A stretch of DNA of 64,000 nucleotides from an uncultured Piscinibacter sp. (GTDB taxonomy: Bacteria > Pseudomonadota > Gammaproteobacteria > Burkholderiales > Burkholderiaceae_C): positions 124,001 to 188,000 of the forward strand of contig NZ_CALFYO010000033.1 of assembly GCF_937952055.1 (NCBI RefSeq). Reading direction: 5' to 3'. The translations under genes were made by a program, and so were the position numbers. Shown here piece after piece: positions 1 through 13,893 of the stretch. The notes beneath the pieces are model-generated. The model was not told the origin of the DNA. It searched no databases and saw only the letters and a list, made by a program, of their open reading frames with translations. The first letter of the stretch is position 1. Every line of letters starts with the position of its first letter.

Positions 1-1287
1 CGGCAGCGCTCCGGCTCCGCCGCCGTTGGTCGACGGGCCGCTGTTCGACGCGGCCACGAAGATCCGGTGGCCGTCGGTGGCCGAACCCCACTGCAACCCG
101 CCCGTCACGCCGCCCGGCGTGACCTGGGTCGCCCACGCCAGCGCGCCGGTCTTGTGGTCGAAGGCCCAGAACCGGCCGCTCTTCTGACCGGCGCCGACGA
201 GCCCGCCGCCGAGCCACATCGGGCCCTGCGCGAAGTCGTAGTCCGGTCCCGCGGTGGCCGGATTGGCGTTCGGGCAGTTGTCGTAGACGCCGGGGAAGAA
301 CGGTCCCGGCGCGACGACGAAGACGCCGGGCACGTTGAGTCCGCAGGCCACGCTCCAGGTGTCGGAGTCGAGCCCGCGGCTCGCCCAGTTGATTGCCCCG
401 GTGCTCAGGTCGAGCGCGACGATGGAATCGAAGTGGTTTGCGGGCGAACTGCACGACAGCTGGGTACCGCCTGCGCTGATGCAGTCGAGCACCGCTTGAG
501 GGACCATGTAGTTGTTGCCGGTGGCGACGAAGAACTGGTTGCTCTTCAGATCGATCGCGCCGGTGCTGCCCCACACCGCGCCGCCGGAGTAGCCTTCGGG
601 CACCATGTAGCTCTTCCACTTGACCTTGCCGGTGGCCACGTCGAGCGCGCTGACGCTGCCCCGGAACTGCCACTGCCAGTAGAGCTTGGGCACGAACGCC
701 GAGACGAGTTCCTCGTTCGACGCCGTGCCGACGAAGACCGTGCCGTTGGCGACCACCGCGGAGTGGGTGACGAACGACAGCGGCGTATCGTCGATCTGCG
801 TCGTCCAGGCCGGCGCGCCGGTATGCTTGTTCACCGCGAACACCCGCGCCGCCTGCGGATTCGGCTGCCCGAGCGCCGGGCCGAGCAACTTGCCGCTCTG
901 GTTGCCGAGGATCAGCAGATCGCCGGCCACCGCCGGGGTCGCGCGCGCAAAGTCGCCGGTGATGCCGGTGTAGTCGCTGATCGGCTTCTTCCAGGCCACG
1001 GCACCGGTGGCCTTGTTCACCTTGTAGAGAAAGCCCGCCGAGTCGGGGAAGTAAAGGAAGTCGCCGTCGACTGCAGGATTGGCGGTCACGTCGCCGTCGG
1101 TGGCGAGCGCCCACCTCAGCGTCAAGCCGGCAACCGTTCGCGTCGTGATCGCCGACTCGTCGGCCTGGTAGCGCGAATTGTTCAGGTCACGGCCGGCACT
1201 GGGCCAGTCGGCCGCGTACACGGCGGGCGCGGCCAGAAGGGCCAGGGTGAGCGCGCCGAAGCACGCCGAGGTATTTCTCATGGACAT
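1..1287 (-). CDS. PQQ-type beta-propeller quinoprotein, 3' part outside the window
   Basis: The minus-strand frame is open from an ATG at 1287 to the window edge (429 codons, no stop), so the C-terminus is missing. An AGGAGG ribosome site lies 7 nt before this ATG; a second ATG two codons later is less well spaced. Residues 1-26 form a signal peptide ending in AVYAA, so the protein is exported. It then starts with WPSAGRDLNNSRY, the usual opening of quinoprotein alcohol dehydrogenases, and continues with repeated blades carrying motifs such as ALDVATGKVKWKS, ALDLSTGAINWAS and AFDHKTGALAWAT. These are tryptophan-docking PQQ repeats, as in polyvinyl-alcohol-dehydrogenase-like proteins. No CxxCH haem motif is seen in the visible part. 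Enzyme versus non-catalytic propeller cannot be decided without the C-terminus. It lies downstream of another secreted propeller gene on the same strand. Confidence 0.8.
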   Translation of the reverse strand, partial: MSMRNTSACFGALTLALLAAPAVYAADWPSAGRDLNNSRYQADESAITTRTVAGLTLRWALATDGDVTANPAVDGDFLYFPDSAGFLYKVNKATGAVAWKKPISDYTGITGDFARATPAVAGDLLILGNQSGKLLGPALGQPNPQAARVFAVNKHTGAPAWTTQIDDTPLSFVTHSAVVANGTVFVGTASNEELVSAFVPKLYWQWQFRGSVSALDVATGKVKWKSYMVPEGYSGGAVWGSTGAIDLKSNQFFVATGNNYMVPQAVLDCISAGGTQLSCSSPANHFDSIVALDLSTGAINWASRGLDSDTWSVACGLNVPGVFVVAPGPFFPGVYDNCPNANPATAGPDYDFAQGPMWLGGGLVGAGQKSGRFWAFDHKTGALAWATQVTPGGVTGGLQWGSATDGHRIFVAASNSGPSTNGGGAGALP

Positions 1288-1809
1288 ACAAAGCCCTCCT
1301 CGAGGACGAACAAGGATGTGAAGAACCGCGCGGGGCGCTGCCCCGCCGGCCTCATGCCGTGGTGTACGGGACCGCCGTCGCCGTCAGAGGCGCAGGGGCA
1401 GCGCGACGGGCGTCGGCGCCGAGGCGGACCGGGAGCAACACGGTTCACTCGAGGACATGCACCGCAGTAAGGTGATCAGCATGGCCAGCGTCTCCTTTGC
1501 TCCTCGGTCAGTGTCAGCCGCGCGGTGTCCGGAACGCCGAGGTCGTTCACGGAAGTCAACGGTGGCCGGGGCCACCTCGCGCCGTGGATCGGCGCGCGCA
1601 TCGACTTATCAAGTGTTAACTTTGCACATCTGTGCCGCAATGAAGATATACCCGCGGCAGTGCCTGCGGCGCGGCACACGGAGCGGTCGGCTTGGCGCCG
1701 GCACCTGCGGTCGGACCCGACGATCGACCGGTCGACGACCTCGACGGGCTTCGCCACGGCGGCGACGCCCAATCCCAGCCCGATGGGGGTCTGAGCGGGC
1801 GCCGTGCGG
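1288..1809. other. 522-bp interval without a convincing gene
   Basis: Between the two beta-propeller genes. It holds an AT-rich patch around 1600-1655, rare in this GC-rich window. The patch contains short dyads: GCACA-TC-TGTGC at 1624-1635, ACTT-ATC-AAGT and a GTTAAC just before it. This suggests a promoter/operator region for the minus-strand quinoprotein gene. Closer to that gene, a 7-bp perfect stem (GCGGGGC/GCCCCGC, 1330-1346) without a T-run sits in its presumed leader. A 32-codon open frame (1384-1482) is listed separately. Otherwise nothing was recognised. Confidence 0.4.
1384..1482 (-). CDS. possible 32-residue Cys-containing small ORF
   Basis: An ATG at 1482 is preceded by AAAGGAGA with about 8 nt spacing and opens 32 codons ending in TGA at 1384. 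The peptide has a hydrophobic start (MLITLLRCM), then SSEPCCS and a Pro/Ala/Leu-rich tail. It lies about 100 bp upstream of the quinoprotein start on the same strand. A short ORF before a quinoprotein gene brings PqqA to mind, but the peptide lacks the conserved Glu-x3-Tyr pair, so that is rejected. It could be a leader peptide or chance; only the ribosome site supports it. Confidence 0.22.
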   Translation of the reverse strand: MLITLLRCMSSSEPCCSRSASAPTPVALPLRL

Positions 1810-3201
1810 TCAGTGCAGGCGCTTCGCCGCATGGACGTCCCCCTGGTCGCGCTGGAGGTGCTGGCCGGCGGCATCGAGCCGGTCCTGGCCGACCGTCGCG
1901 AGCGTGGCCACCCGCTCGGCGGCCAGTCGGCCCTGCTGCTGCAGCGGGCGCAGGTCGTAGACGCCGACGCTGTGCGCCATGAGGTGGTGCACGTACAGCG
2001 CCAGGCCGTCGGCAGACAGCGCCAGGCCCTGCGGCGCGAGGCCGGTGTCGATGCGGAACAGCTCGCGGCGGCGGCGCGCGTCGATCACCGCGACCTCACG
2101 GCCACGCTCCGGTGCCACGTAGCGGAACAGGCCCCTGGGGTCGAAGGCAATGGAACTGGCCAGGCTGGCGTTGACGTGATCAATGCGGCCGGCGAGCTCC
2201 TCGCCGATATCGGCCAGCTCGACGCGGCGCACGATCGACAGCGCAGGCAGGGCGACCTGCAGCAGCTCGCTCCTGCCGGCCCGCTGCGCGGCCGCGGACT
2301 CACCGGGCTCGGCTTCGCCGATGGCGCGCGTGACGTAGGCCGAGTCGCCGTCGGCGCTGATCGACACGTGACGCGCGTTCGTGCCGATGGCCAGCGTGCC
2401 GGTCGGCGCATAGGTGCTGGTGCTGAAGCGCACCAGCATCCCGTCGGCCTCGAGCACGACGAGGGCGTAGCCGCTGTTCAGCGCGGCCACGCCATGGGGT
2501 TGTGAACCGCGCGGCAGCGCGAGTGTGCGGCTGACGGTCAGGGTGGCCGTGTCGATGACGCTCACCGTGTCGTCGGCCTGGTTCGTCACCCAGACCGTGC
2601 GGTTGCTCGTCAGCGCCAGCGTGCGCGGGGATTCGCCCACCGGGATCTCGGCGAGGCGCTTGCGCGTGACGGTGTCGAACACCGAGACCGAGTCGGTGTC
2701 TGCGTTCACCACCCACAGGCGCGGGTTGGCGCCGCTGCGCGACTCGAAGGCGATCGAGCCGGTGGTACGCGGTGTGCCCGAGAGCGGTGGCACGCGGACG
2801 GACTGAAGCGAGGCCAGGCGCGCTTCGACGCCGCTGTCGTCGGTGGCCGTGACGGTCACCGTGTAGAGGCCCGGCCGCGTGTAGATGTGGCTCGCGTGCG
2901 GTGACGCGCTCCAGCCTGTCTGCGCCGTGCCGTCGCCGAAATCCCATTGGTAGCGCGGGTTGCGGCCGGCGCCGGTGGCGGCTGCGGTGAAGCCGGTGTG
3001 GCTGCCGGCGGCTGCGGGAACCGCGGCGAAGCTCACTGCGAACTGCGTTGCGTCCGCAGGGCCGCCGGTCCGCTCGGAGCTAGGGTCCGGCGGCAGCCTG
3101 GCTGCTTCAGTCGGATCGTCTGCTCCGCCGCCTCCGCCCAAGGCTGCCAGCACGATGGCGAGCGCCAAGCAGAGGTGACGCAAGCTCAGGGTGAGCGGCA
3201 T
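1810..3201 (-). CDS. secreted PKD + YVTN beta-propeller protein, apparently C-terminally truncated
   Basis: 463 residues. Residues 1-25 are a hydrophobic export signal. Residues about 50-138 form a PKD domain (YQWDFGDGTAQTGWSAS, then TRPGLYTVTVTATDD). From about 155 a YncE-like propeller follows, with repeats such as LWVVNADTDSVSVFDTVTRK and VWVTNQADDTVSVIDTATL. Proteins of this architecture usually continue into a c-type cytochrome-like region after the last blade. Here similarity ends near residue 440 (VATLATVGQDRLDAA), about 20 unrelated residues follow, and no CxxCH can be found in any frame downstream. The signal reads VLAALGGGG, where related proteins often have an LAAC lipobox, so the lipid-anchoring Cys is absent. 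Role unknown; possibly a decaying gene. No strong ribosome site precedes the ATG at 3201. Confidence 0.65.
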   Translation of the reverse strand: MPLTLSLRHLCLALAIVLAALGGGGGADDPTEAARLPPDPSSERTGGPADATQFAVSFAAVPAAAGSHTGFTAAATGAGRNPRYQWDFGDGTAQTGWSASPHASHIYTRPGLYTVTVTATDDSGVEARLASLQSVRVPPLSGTPRTTGSIAFESRSGANPRLWVVNADTDSVSVFDTVTRKRLAEIPVGESPRTLALTSNRTVWVTNQADDTVSVIDTATLTVSRTLALPRGSQPHGVAALNSGYALVVLEADGMLVRFSTSTYAPTGTLAIGTNARHVSISADGDSAYVTRAIGEAEPGESAAAQRAGRSELLQVALPALSIVRRVELADIGEELAGRIDHVNASLASSIAFDPRGLFRYVAPERGREVAVIDARRRRELFRIDTGLAPQGLALSADGLALYVHHLMAHSVGVYDLRPLQQQGRLAAERVATLATVGQDRLDAAGQHLQRDQGDVHAAKRLH

Positions 3202-3350
3202 CGCGGATGGGACGCCGCTTCTTCTCGCGGGCCCCGCATCGGTGGACTTGTTTCAAACAGTGTCCGGCCCGGGCTTGATCTGCGGCAACCCCCGAAGCCC
3301 GGGGAGATTGCCGGCATCTCTAGAATGCCTGCCCTTGCCCCTGGAGGCCC
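3202..3350. promoter_or_regulatory. divergent promoter region (propeller gene / tandem uvrA)
   Basis: 149 bp between oppositely oriented start codons. On the plus strand a TAGAAT hexamer (3321-3326) lies 24 nt before the uvrA ATG, and a GGAGG ribosome site lies 5 nt before it. No good -35 element at 17 bp was found. No LexA-type box (CTG-N10-CAG) was recognised. Confidence 0.35.
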
Positions 3351-9086
<5,736 letters not shown>

Positions 9087-9917
9087 TCTCCTGCAGCATC
9101 GGCCGAAGTTCGCCGGGCAGGCGCAGCGCCACGGCGGTGGTGAGGATGTCGATCACCATCAGGTGCAGCAGGCGCGACACCATCGGGCTGTAGCGGTCGT
9201 AGTCCTCGGGGTGGTCGACGGCGAGCAGGACCTGCGTCGCGCCGCCCTGGCCCATCTGCGCGAGCGGCGAGCCGCTGGCGGTGATCAGGATGGTGGTGGC
9301 GCCCTTGCGCCGCGCGATCTCGGCGACGTCCAGCAGGTCGCGGCTGCGACCCGAGTTGCTGATGATGACGGCACAGTCGCCCGGGCCGAGCATCGTCGCG
9401 CTCATCACCTGCACGTGGCCGTCGCTGACCGCCGCGGCGTGGACGCCGAGGCGGAAGAACTTGTGCTGCGCGTCCTGCGCCACGATGCCGGAGTTGCCGA
9501 CGCCGTAGAACTCGATGCGCTTGCCGGAGCGCCCGGCTTCCGCCAGTGCGGCGATGGCCCGCTCGAAGGCGTGGCTGGCGGCATCGTTGCGGTACTTGAG
9601 CAGCGCGCTGACCGCGTTGTCGATGACCTTCACGACGATGTCGCCGGTCTTGTCGTCCTCGTCGACCGCGCGGTGCACGAAGGGCACGCCTTCGTTGACG
9701 CTGCCCGCGAGCTTGCGCTTGAAGTCGGCCAGGCCGTCGTAGCCGACGCTGCGGCAGAAGCGCACCACGGTCGGCTTGCTGACATGGGCGCGCTCGGAGA
9801 GCTCGGCCACCGGCAGGGTGGCGAACGCGCGCGGGTCGGTGAGCAGCAGCTTGGCGACTCGCTGCTCGGCCGGCGGCAGGGCAGGGATCGACGCCTTGAT
9901 GCGGTCGAGCATGCCAG

Positions 9918-11363
9918 TCACTGCTCTTCGGCCCAGGCGAAGCCGTCGCGTGCGACCAGGGCGCTGGCCGCTGCCGGGCCCCAGGTGCCAGCGGCGTAGG
10001 GCCGCGGGCCGGTGCTGTCGCGCGACCAGGCACCGAGCACGGGTTCGACCCAGCGCCAGGCCTGTTCCTGCTCGTCGCTGCGCACGAACAGGTTGAGCTT
10101 GCCGGCGATGGCGTCGAGCAGCAACCGCTCGTAGGCGCCGACGCGGTTCTCCGCAAAGGCCTTGTCGAAGTCGAGGTCGAGGAACACCGGCGCCAGCGCG
10201 TCGCTGGTGCCGGCGCCCTTGGCGGCCATCAGGTGCAGCTCCAGGCCATCCTCCGGCTGCAGCTTGATGACCAGCTTGTTCGGCTGGTTCAGGCCCGGGA
10301 AGATGCTGTGCGGCGCGGGGCGGAAGTTGACGACGATCTGCGCGTCGCGCGCCGCCAGCCGCTTGCCGGTGCGCAGGTAGAAGGGCACGCCGGCCCAGCG
10401 CCAGTTCTGGATCTCGGTGCGCAGGGCGACGAAGGTCTCGGTGCGGCTGCCCGCCGGCACCTTGATCTCGTCGAGATAGGCCGGCGCGGCCTGGCCGTCG
10501 CAGTTGCCGGCGCGGTACTGGCCGCGCACCACGTCGCGTGCCACGCTCTCGTCGGTGAAGGGCTTCAGCGAGCGCAGCACCTTGAGCTTCTCGTCGCGGA
10601 TCGCGTCGGCGTCGTTGCGGCTGGGCGGCTCCATGGCCACCATGGTGAGCAGCTGCAGCGCGTGGTTCTGGATCATGTCGCGCAGGGCACCGGTGCGGTC
10701 GTAGAAGTCGCCGCGCGTGCCCACCCCCAGGCTCTCGGCCAGCGTGATCTGGATGTTGGCGATGCTCTCGCGCCGCCACAGCGGCTCGAACAGGGCGTTG
10801 CCGAAGCGCAGCGCCATCAGGTTCTGCACCGCCGGCTTGCCGAGGTAGTGGTCGATGCGCAGCGCCTGGTCCTCGCGGAAGGCGCTGCGCACCACGCGGT
10901 TGATCTCCTGCGCGCTGGCCAGGTCGTGGCCGAGCGGCTTCTCCAGCACCACGCGCACGTTCGGCCCGTTCAGCCCGACATTGCCGAGCTGCGCGCAGAT
11001 CTGCGGGAACAGGTGCGGACTGGTGGCGAGGAACAGCACCACCGTGTCGGCATGCCGCGCATCGACCCATTCCTTCAGCCCGGCGTAGTGCTCGGGCAGC
11101 GCCAGGTCCATGCGCCGGTAGTGCAGCAGCTCCGCGAAGCGGGCGAACTCTTCGTCGCTGGGCCGCTTGGCGCTCTCGACCTCGACGAAGCGCTCCTTGA
11201 TGAAGTGGCGGTAGTCCTCGTCGCTGCGCTCGTCGCGCGCCACCGAGAGGATGCGCCCGCCCTCCGGCAACTTGCCGTGGCGCCAAGCCTGGAACAGGGC
11301 GGGCATCAGCTTGCGCCAGGTGAGGTCGCCGGTGCCGCCGAAGAAGACGAGGTCGAAGGACAT
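9918..11363 (-). CDS. zwf: glucose-6-phosphate 1-dehydrogenase
   Basis: 481 residues, normal length. It oxidises glucose-6-phosphate to 6-phosphogluconolactone with NAD(P)+, the entry to the pentose-phosphate and Entner-Doudoroff routes. The N-terminal nucleotide fingerprint is GGTGDLTWRKLMPAL (about 9-23). The substrate/catalytic segment is RIDHYLGKPAVQNL near residue 170; the common form is GKE, and this protein carries the GKP variant. The C-terminal domain contains WRWVEPVL. First gene of zwf-hexR. A TTGACC-17-CATCAT promoter candidate and a 15-bp near-palindrome lie directly upstream. Divergent to the polyol operon and on the same side of the window as tal and pgi, which fits a central sugar-phosphate hub. 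Confidence 0.95.
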   Translation of the reverse strand: MSFDLVFFGGTGDLTWRKLMPALFQAWRHGKLPEGGRILSVARDERSDEDYRHFIKERFVEVESAKRPSDEEFARFAELLHYRRMDLALPEHYAGLKEWVDARHADTVVLFLATSPHLFPQICAQLGNVGLNGPNVRVVLEKPLGHDLASAQEINRVVRSAFREDQALRIDHYLGKPAVQNLMALRFGNALFEPLWRRESIANIQITLAESLGVGTRGDFYDRTGALRDMIQNHALQLLTMVAMEPPSRNDADAIRDEKLKVLRSLKPFTDESVARDVVRGQYRAGNCDGQAAPAYLDEIKVPAGSRTETFVALRTEIQNWRWAGVPFYLRTGKRLAARDAQIVVNFRPAPHSIFPGLNQPNKLVIKLQPEDGLELHLMAAKGAGTSDALAPVFLDLDFDKAFAENRVGAYERLLLDAIAGKLNLFVRSDEQEQAWRWVEPVLGAWSRDSTGPRPYAAGTWGPAAASALVARDGFAWAEEQ

Positions 11364-11388
11364 TTCCGTGCACCGACAGGAGTCGGCG

Positions 11389-11403
11389 TGTAACTAAGTT
11401 TCA
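11389..11403 (-). promoter_or_regulatory. near-palindromic operator at the zwf promoter (putative HexR box)
   Basis: TGTAACTAAGTTTCA: arms TGWAACT and AGTTWCA around one central base, with only the third and thirteenth positions failing to pair. It begins 6 bp downstream of the predicted -10, where a repressor would block initiation, and 25 bp before the zwf ATG. HexR boxes known in other proteobacteria are TGTA/TACA-type palindromes, so the match to this neighbour is reasonable but not proven. Confidence 0.5.
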
Positions 11404-11409
11404 CTTTCC

Positions 11410-11438
11410 ATGATGCATGAGTTTCTTCCGTCGGTCAA
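11410..11438 (-). promoter_or_regulatory. putative sigma-70 promoter of zwf-hexR
   Basis: Read on the minus strand: TTGACC (11438-11433), exactly 17 bp, then CATCAT (11415-11410). The -35 matches five of six consensus bases and the -10 four of six. The candidate HexR site follows immediately downstream. The rest of the 258-bp interval up to the next gene (11364-11621) also has to hold the polyol operon promoter, for which I could not fix a convincing -35/-10 pair. Confidence 0.45.
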
Positions 11439-11621
11439 ATTCCCACGGCGCGGCGCGGCAGCGACATCTCTTGCAGGGGATGGGGGAAAACACTAGCAAG
11501 CAATGCAAATAAGTACAGAGGAGTGCCGATGGAGTATCGATGTCTGCATGGAGCGGCGACTAGATTTCGCAGGCCCCGGCGGTGATCGCCGCCGGCACAG
11601 ATCAACCAAGGAGACAAGACC

Positions 11622-12926
11622 ATGACCATGAAGGCTTGCGTTTCACTGCTGCTCGGCCTGGGCGCCATGGCGTCCGCCGCCGCCGGCGAGATCGTGGTGG
11701 CCACCGTCAACAACGGCCACATGATCGAGATGCAGAAGCTCACCCCCGAGTTCGAGAAGGCCAACCCGGGCATCAAGGTGAAGTGGGTGACGCTGGAAGA
11801 GGGCGTGCTGCGCCAGCGCGTCACCACCGACATCGCCACCAAGGGCGGCCAGTTCGACGTGATGACCATCGGCATGTACGAGACGCCGATCTGGGGCAAG
11901 AAGGGATGGCTCAACGAGCTGAAGATGGACGCTGCCTACGACGTCGACGACCTGCTGCCGGCGATGCGCAACGGCCTGTCGGTGGAGGGCAAGCTCTACG
12001 CCGCGCCCTTCTACGGCGAGAGCTCGATGCTGATGTACCGCAAGGACCTGGCCGGCAAGGCCGGCATCAAGTTCGCCGAGCGCCCGACCTGGAAAGAGGT
12101 GCGTGACGCCGCCGCCAAGATGCACGACCCGAAGAGCGGCGTGTACGGCATTTGCCTGCGCGGCAAGCCGGGCTGGGGCGACAACATGGCCTTCCTCACC
12201 ACCATGGCCAACAGCTTCGGCGCGCAGTGGTTCGACATGAGCTGGAAGCCGCAGCTGGACAGCCAGCCCTGGAAGGATGCCGTGACCTTCTACGTCGACC
12301 TGCTGAAGAAGTACGGCCCGCCCGGCTCGAGCGCGAACAGCTTCAACGAGATCCTGGCGCTGTACAACGAGGGCAAGTGCGCGATGTGGATCGACGCCAC
12401 CATCGCCGCTTCGTTCATCACCGACCCGAAGCAGAGCAAGGTAGCCGACAAGGTGGCCTTCGCGCAGGGCCCCTACCAGGCCACGCAGAAGGGCGCCAAC
12501 TGGTTGTGGGCCTGGGCGTTGGCGATTCCCGCCGGCACGAAGAACGCCGCCGACGCGCAGAAGTTCATCACCTGGGCGACCTCGAAGGAGTACATCCAGC
12601 TGGTCGCGAAGACCAACGGCTGGGGGCATGTGCCGACCGGCACGCGCAAGTCGACCTATGCCAACCCCGAGTTCCTGAAGGCCGCGGTGTTCGCCGAGGC
12701 CGAGAAGAAGGCGATCGACAGCGCCAACCCGAACGACAGCACGCTGCCCAAGAGCCCGTACGTGGGCGTGCAGTTCGCGGCCATCCCGGAGTTCCAGGCG
12801 ATCGGCATCGCCGTGGGCCAGCAGATGAGCGCGGCACTGGCCGGCCGGACCAGCGTGGACGCGGCGCTGAAGGCCGCGCAGCAGGCCGCCGACCGCGAGA
12901 TGCGCAAGTCGGGCTACTACAAGTGA
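11622..12926 (+). CDS. smoE: polyol (sorbitol/mannitol-type) ABC transporter substrate-binding protein
   Basis: 434 residues. The signal peptide of about 22 residues ends ASAAAG; the mature protein starts EIVVATVNNGHMIEMQKL and is a family-1 extracellular solute-binding protein. Similarity and operon partners match the SmoE/MtlE group that captures sugar alcohols in the periplasm. AAGGAG lies 8 nt before the first ATG, which decides this start over an ATG two codons later. First gene of a collinear operon with two permeases, an ATPase, two dehydrogenases, an AraC regulator and xylulokinase. A strong hairpin follows the stop codon, a common arrangement for keeping the binding-protein mRNA more abundant than the permease mRNA. 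Exact substrate is not shown by sequence; D-arabitol, mannitol or sorbitol are likely. Confidence 0.88.
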   Translation: MTMKACVSLLLGLGAMASAAAGEIVVATVNNGHMIEMQKLTPEFEKANPGIKVKWVTLEEGVLRQRVTTDIATKGGQFDVMTIGMYETPIWGKKGWLNELKMDAAYDVDDLLPAMRNGLSVEGKLYAAPFYGESSMLMYRKDLAGKAGIKFAERPTWKEVRDAAAKMHDPKSGVYGICLRGKPGWGDNMAFLTTMANSFGAQWFDMSWKPQLDSQPWKDAVTFYVDLLKKYGPPGSSANSFNEILALYNEGKCAMWIDATIAASFITDPKQSKVADKVAFAQGPYQATQKGANWLWAWALAIPAGTKNAADAQKFITWATSKEYIQLVAKTNGWGHVPTGTRKSTYANPEFLKAAVFAEAEKKAIDSANPNDSTLPKSPYVGVQFAAIPEFQAIGIAVGQQMSAALAGRTSVDAALKAAQQAADREMRKSGYYK

Positions 12927-12963
12927 CCCCCCCGTAGCGCCTGCGGCGCTCCCCCAGGGGGGG
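12927..12963 (+). promoter_or_regulatory. intercistronic hairpin after the binding-protein gene
   Basis: Immediately after the smoE stop, seven C (12927-12933) can pair with seven G (12957-12963), enclosing a perfect inner stem AGCGCC-TGC-GGCGCT (12936-12950). There is no following T-run, so it is not a standard intrinsic terminator. It sits in the 99-bp gap before the first permease gene. Likely an mRNA-stabilising or attenuating structure; it may also be a member of a dispersed GC-rich repeat family. Confidence 0.5.
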
Positions 12964-13025
12964 CGCCGCCAGCGGCCCGGCACAGCCGGTTCCGCGACGG
13001 CCGCTTGACGCACTGAGAGCCACTC

Positions 13026-13883
13026 ATGAACAGACTGCTCCCCCGCGCGCTGATGGCGCCCGCAGTGGTCACGCTCTTCCTCTGGATGATCGTGCCGCTG
13101 GCGATGACGCTGTACTTCTCGGCCGTGCGCTACAACCTCATGCAGCCCGGCCCGAAGGACTTCATCGGGCTGGCCAACTACGAGTTCTTCGTCACCGATC
13201 CGGACTTCCTCGCGTCGGTGCTCAACACGCTGCTGCTGCTCGGCTCGGTGATCGCGATCACCGTGGTGCTCGGCGTGGCGCTGGCGCTGCTGGTCAACCA
13301 GGCCTTTCCGGGACGCGGCATCGTGCGCGTGCTGCTGATCTCGCCCTTCTTCGTGATGCCCACGGCGAACGCGCTGCTGTGGAAGCACATGATGATGAAC
13401 CCGGTGTACGGCGTGCTCGCGCAGGTCAGCGGCTTCTTCGGCACCGCGCCAGTGGACTGGCTCACCGACCACCCGCTGTTCTCGGTGATCCTGATGGTGT
13501 CGTGGCAATGGCTGCCCTTCGCCTGCCTGATCTTCATCACCTCGCTGCAGTCGCTGGACACCGACCAGATGGAGGCAGCCGGCATGGACGGCGCCAACGC
13601 GTTGCAGAAGTTCTGGTTCCTCACGCTGCCGCACCTGGGCCGGCCGATCGCGGTCGTCGTGATGATCGAGATGATCTTCCTGATGAGCGTGTTCGCCGAG
13701 ATCTTCACCACCACCGGCGGCGGGCCCGGCAACGCGAGCACCAACGTCGCCTTCCTGATCTTCAAGCAGGCGCTGATGAACTTCGACGTCGGCGTGGCCT
13801 CGGCCGGCGCGCTGTTCGCGGTGGTGCTGGCCAACATCGCCGCGGTGTTCCTGATCCGCCTGATCGGCAAGAACCTGGACTGA
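13026..13883 (+). CDS. smoF: polyol ABC transporter permease
   Basis: 285 residues with about six membrane segments, the first at residues 10-30 (MAPAVVTLFLWMIVPLAM). The MalF/UgpA-type coupling loop EAAGMDGANALQKFWFLTLP lies near residues 181-200 and is the contact for the ATPase. It forms the inner-membrane channel with the permease encoded 10 bp downstream. The start ATG at 13026 follows a 99-bp spacer with a hairpin. The family is the binding-protein-dependent carbohydrate permeases; the SmoF/MtlF assignment rests on the operon. Confidence 0.88.
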   Translation: MNRLLPRALMAPAVVTLFLWMIVPLAMTLYFSAVRYNLMQPGPKDFIGLANYEFFVTDPDFLASVLNTLLLLGSVIAITVVLGVALALLVNQAFPGRGIVRVLLISPFFVMPTANALLWKHMMMNPVYGVLAQVSGFFGTAPVDWLTDHPLFSVILMVSWQWLPFACLIFITSLQSLDTDQMEAAGMDGANALQKFWFLTLPHLGRPIAVVVMIEMIFLMSVFAEIFTTTGGGPGNASTNVAFLIFKQALMNFDVGVASAGALFAVVLANIAAVFLIRLIGKNLD

Positions 13884-13893
13884 GAGCCCACCC

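Noticed and set aside
1384..1482. PqqA, the PQQ precursor peptide
   Set aside because: The size and position next to a quinoprotein are suggestive, but the conserved Glu and Tyr pair needed for PQQ is missing.
1620..1650. Sigma-54 promoter in the AT-rich patch
   Set aside because: A GGCAC...TGC pattern is present on the minus strand, but the GG-to-GC spacing is one base short and the -12 element lacks the second T.
1288..1809. The missing cytochrome domain of the YVTN protein in another frame
   Set aside because: I read the frames downstream of the stop and found no CxxCH or other similarity, so a simple frameshift does not explain the short protein.
10831..10870. Damaged active site of glucose-6-phosphate dehydrogenase (GKP in place of GKE)
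   Set aside because: The catalytic His and the Lys of the motif are present, and GKP variants occur in other bacterial G6PDs as I recall them, so it is not evidence of inactivity.
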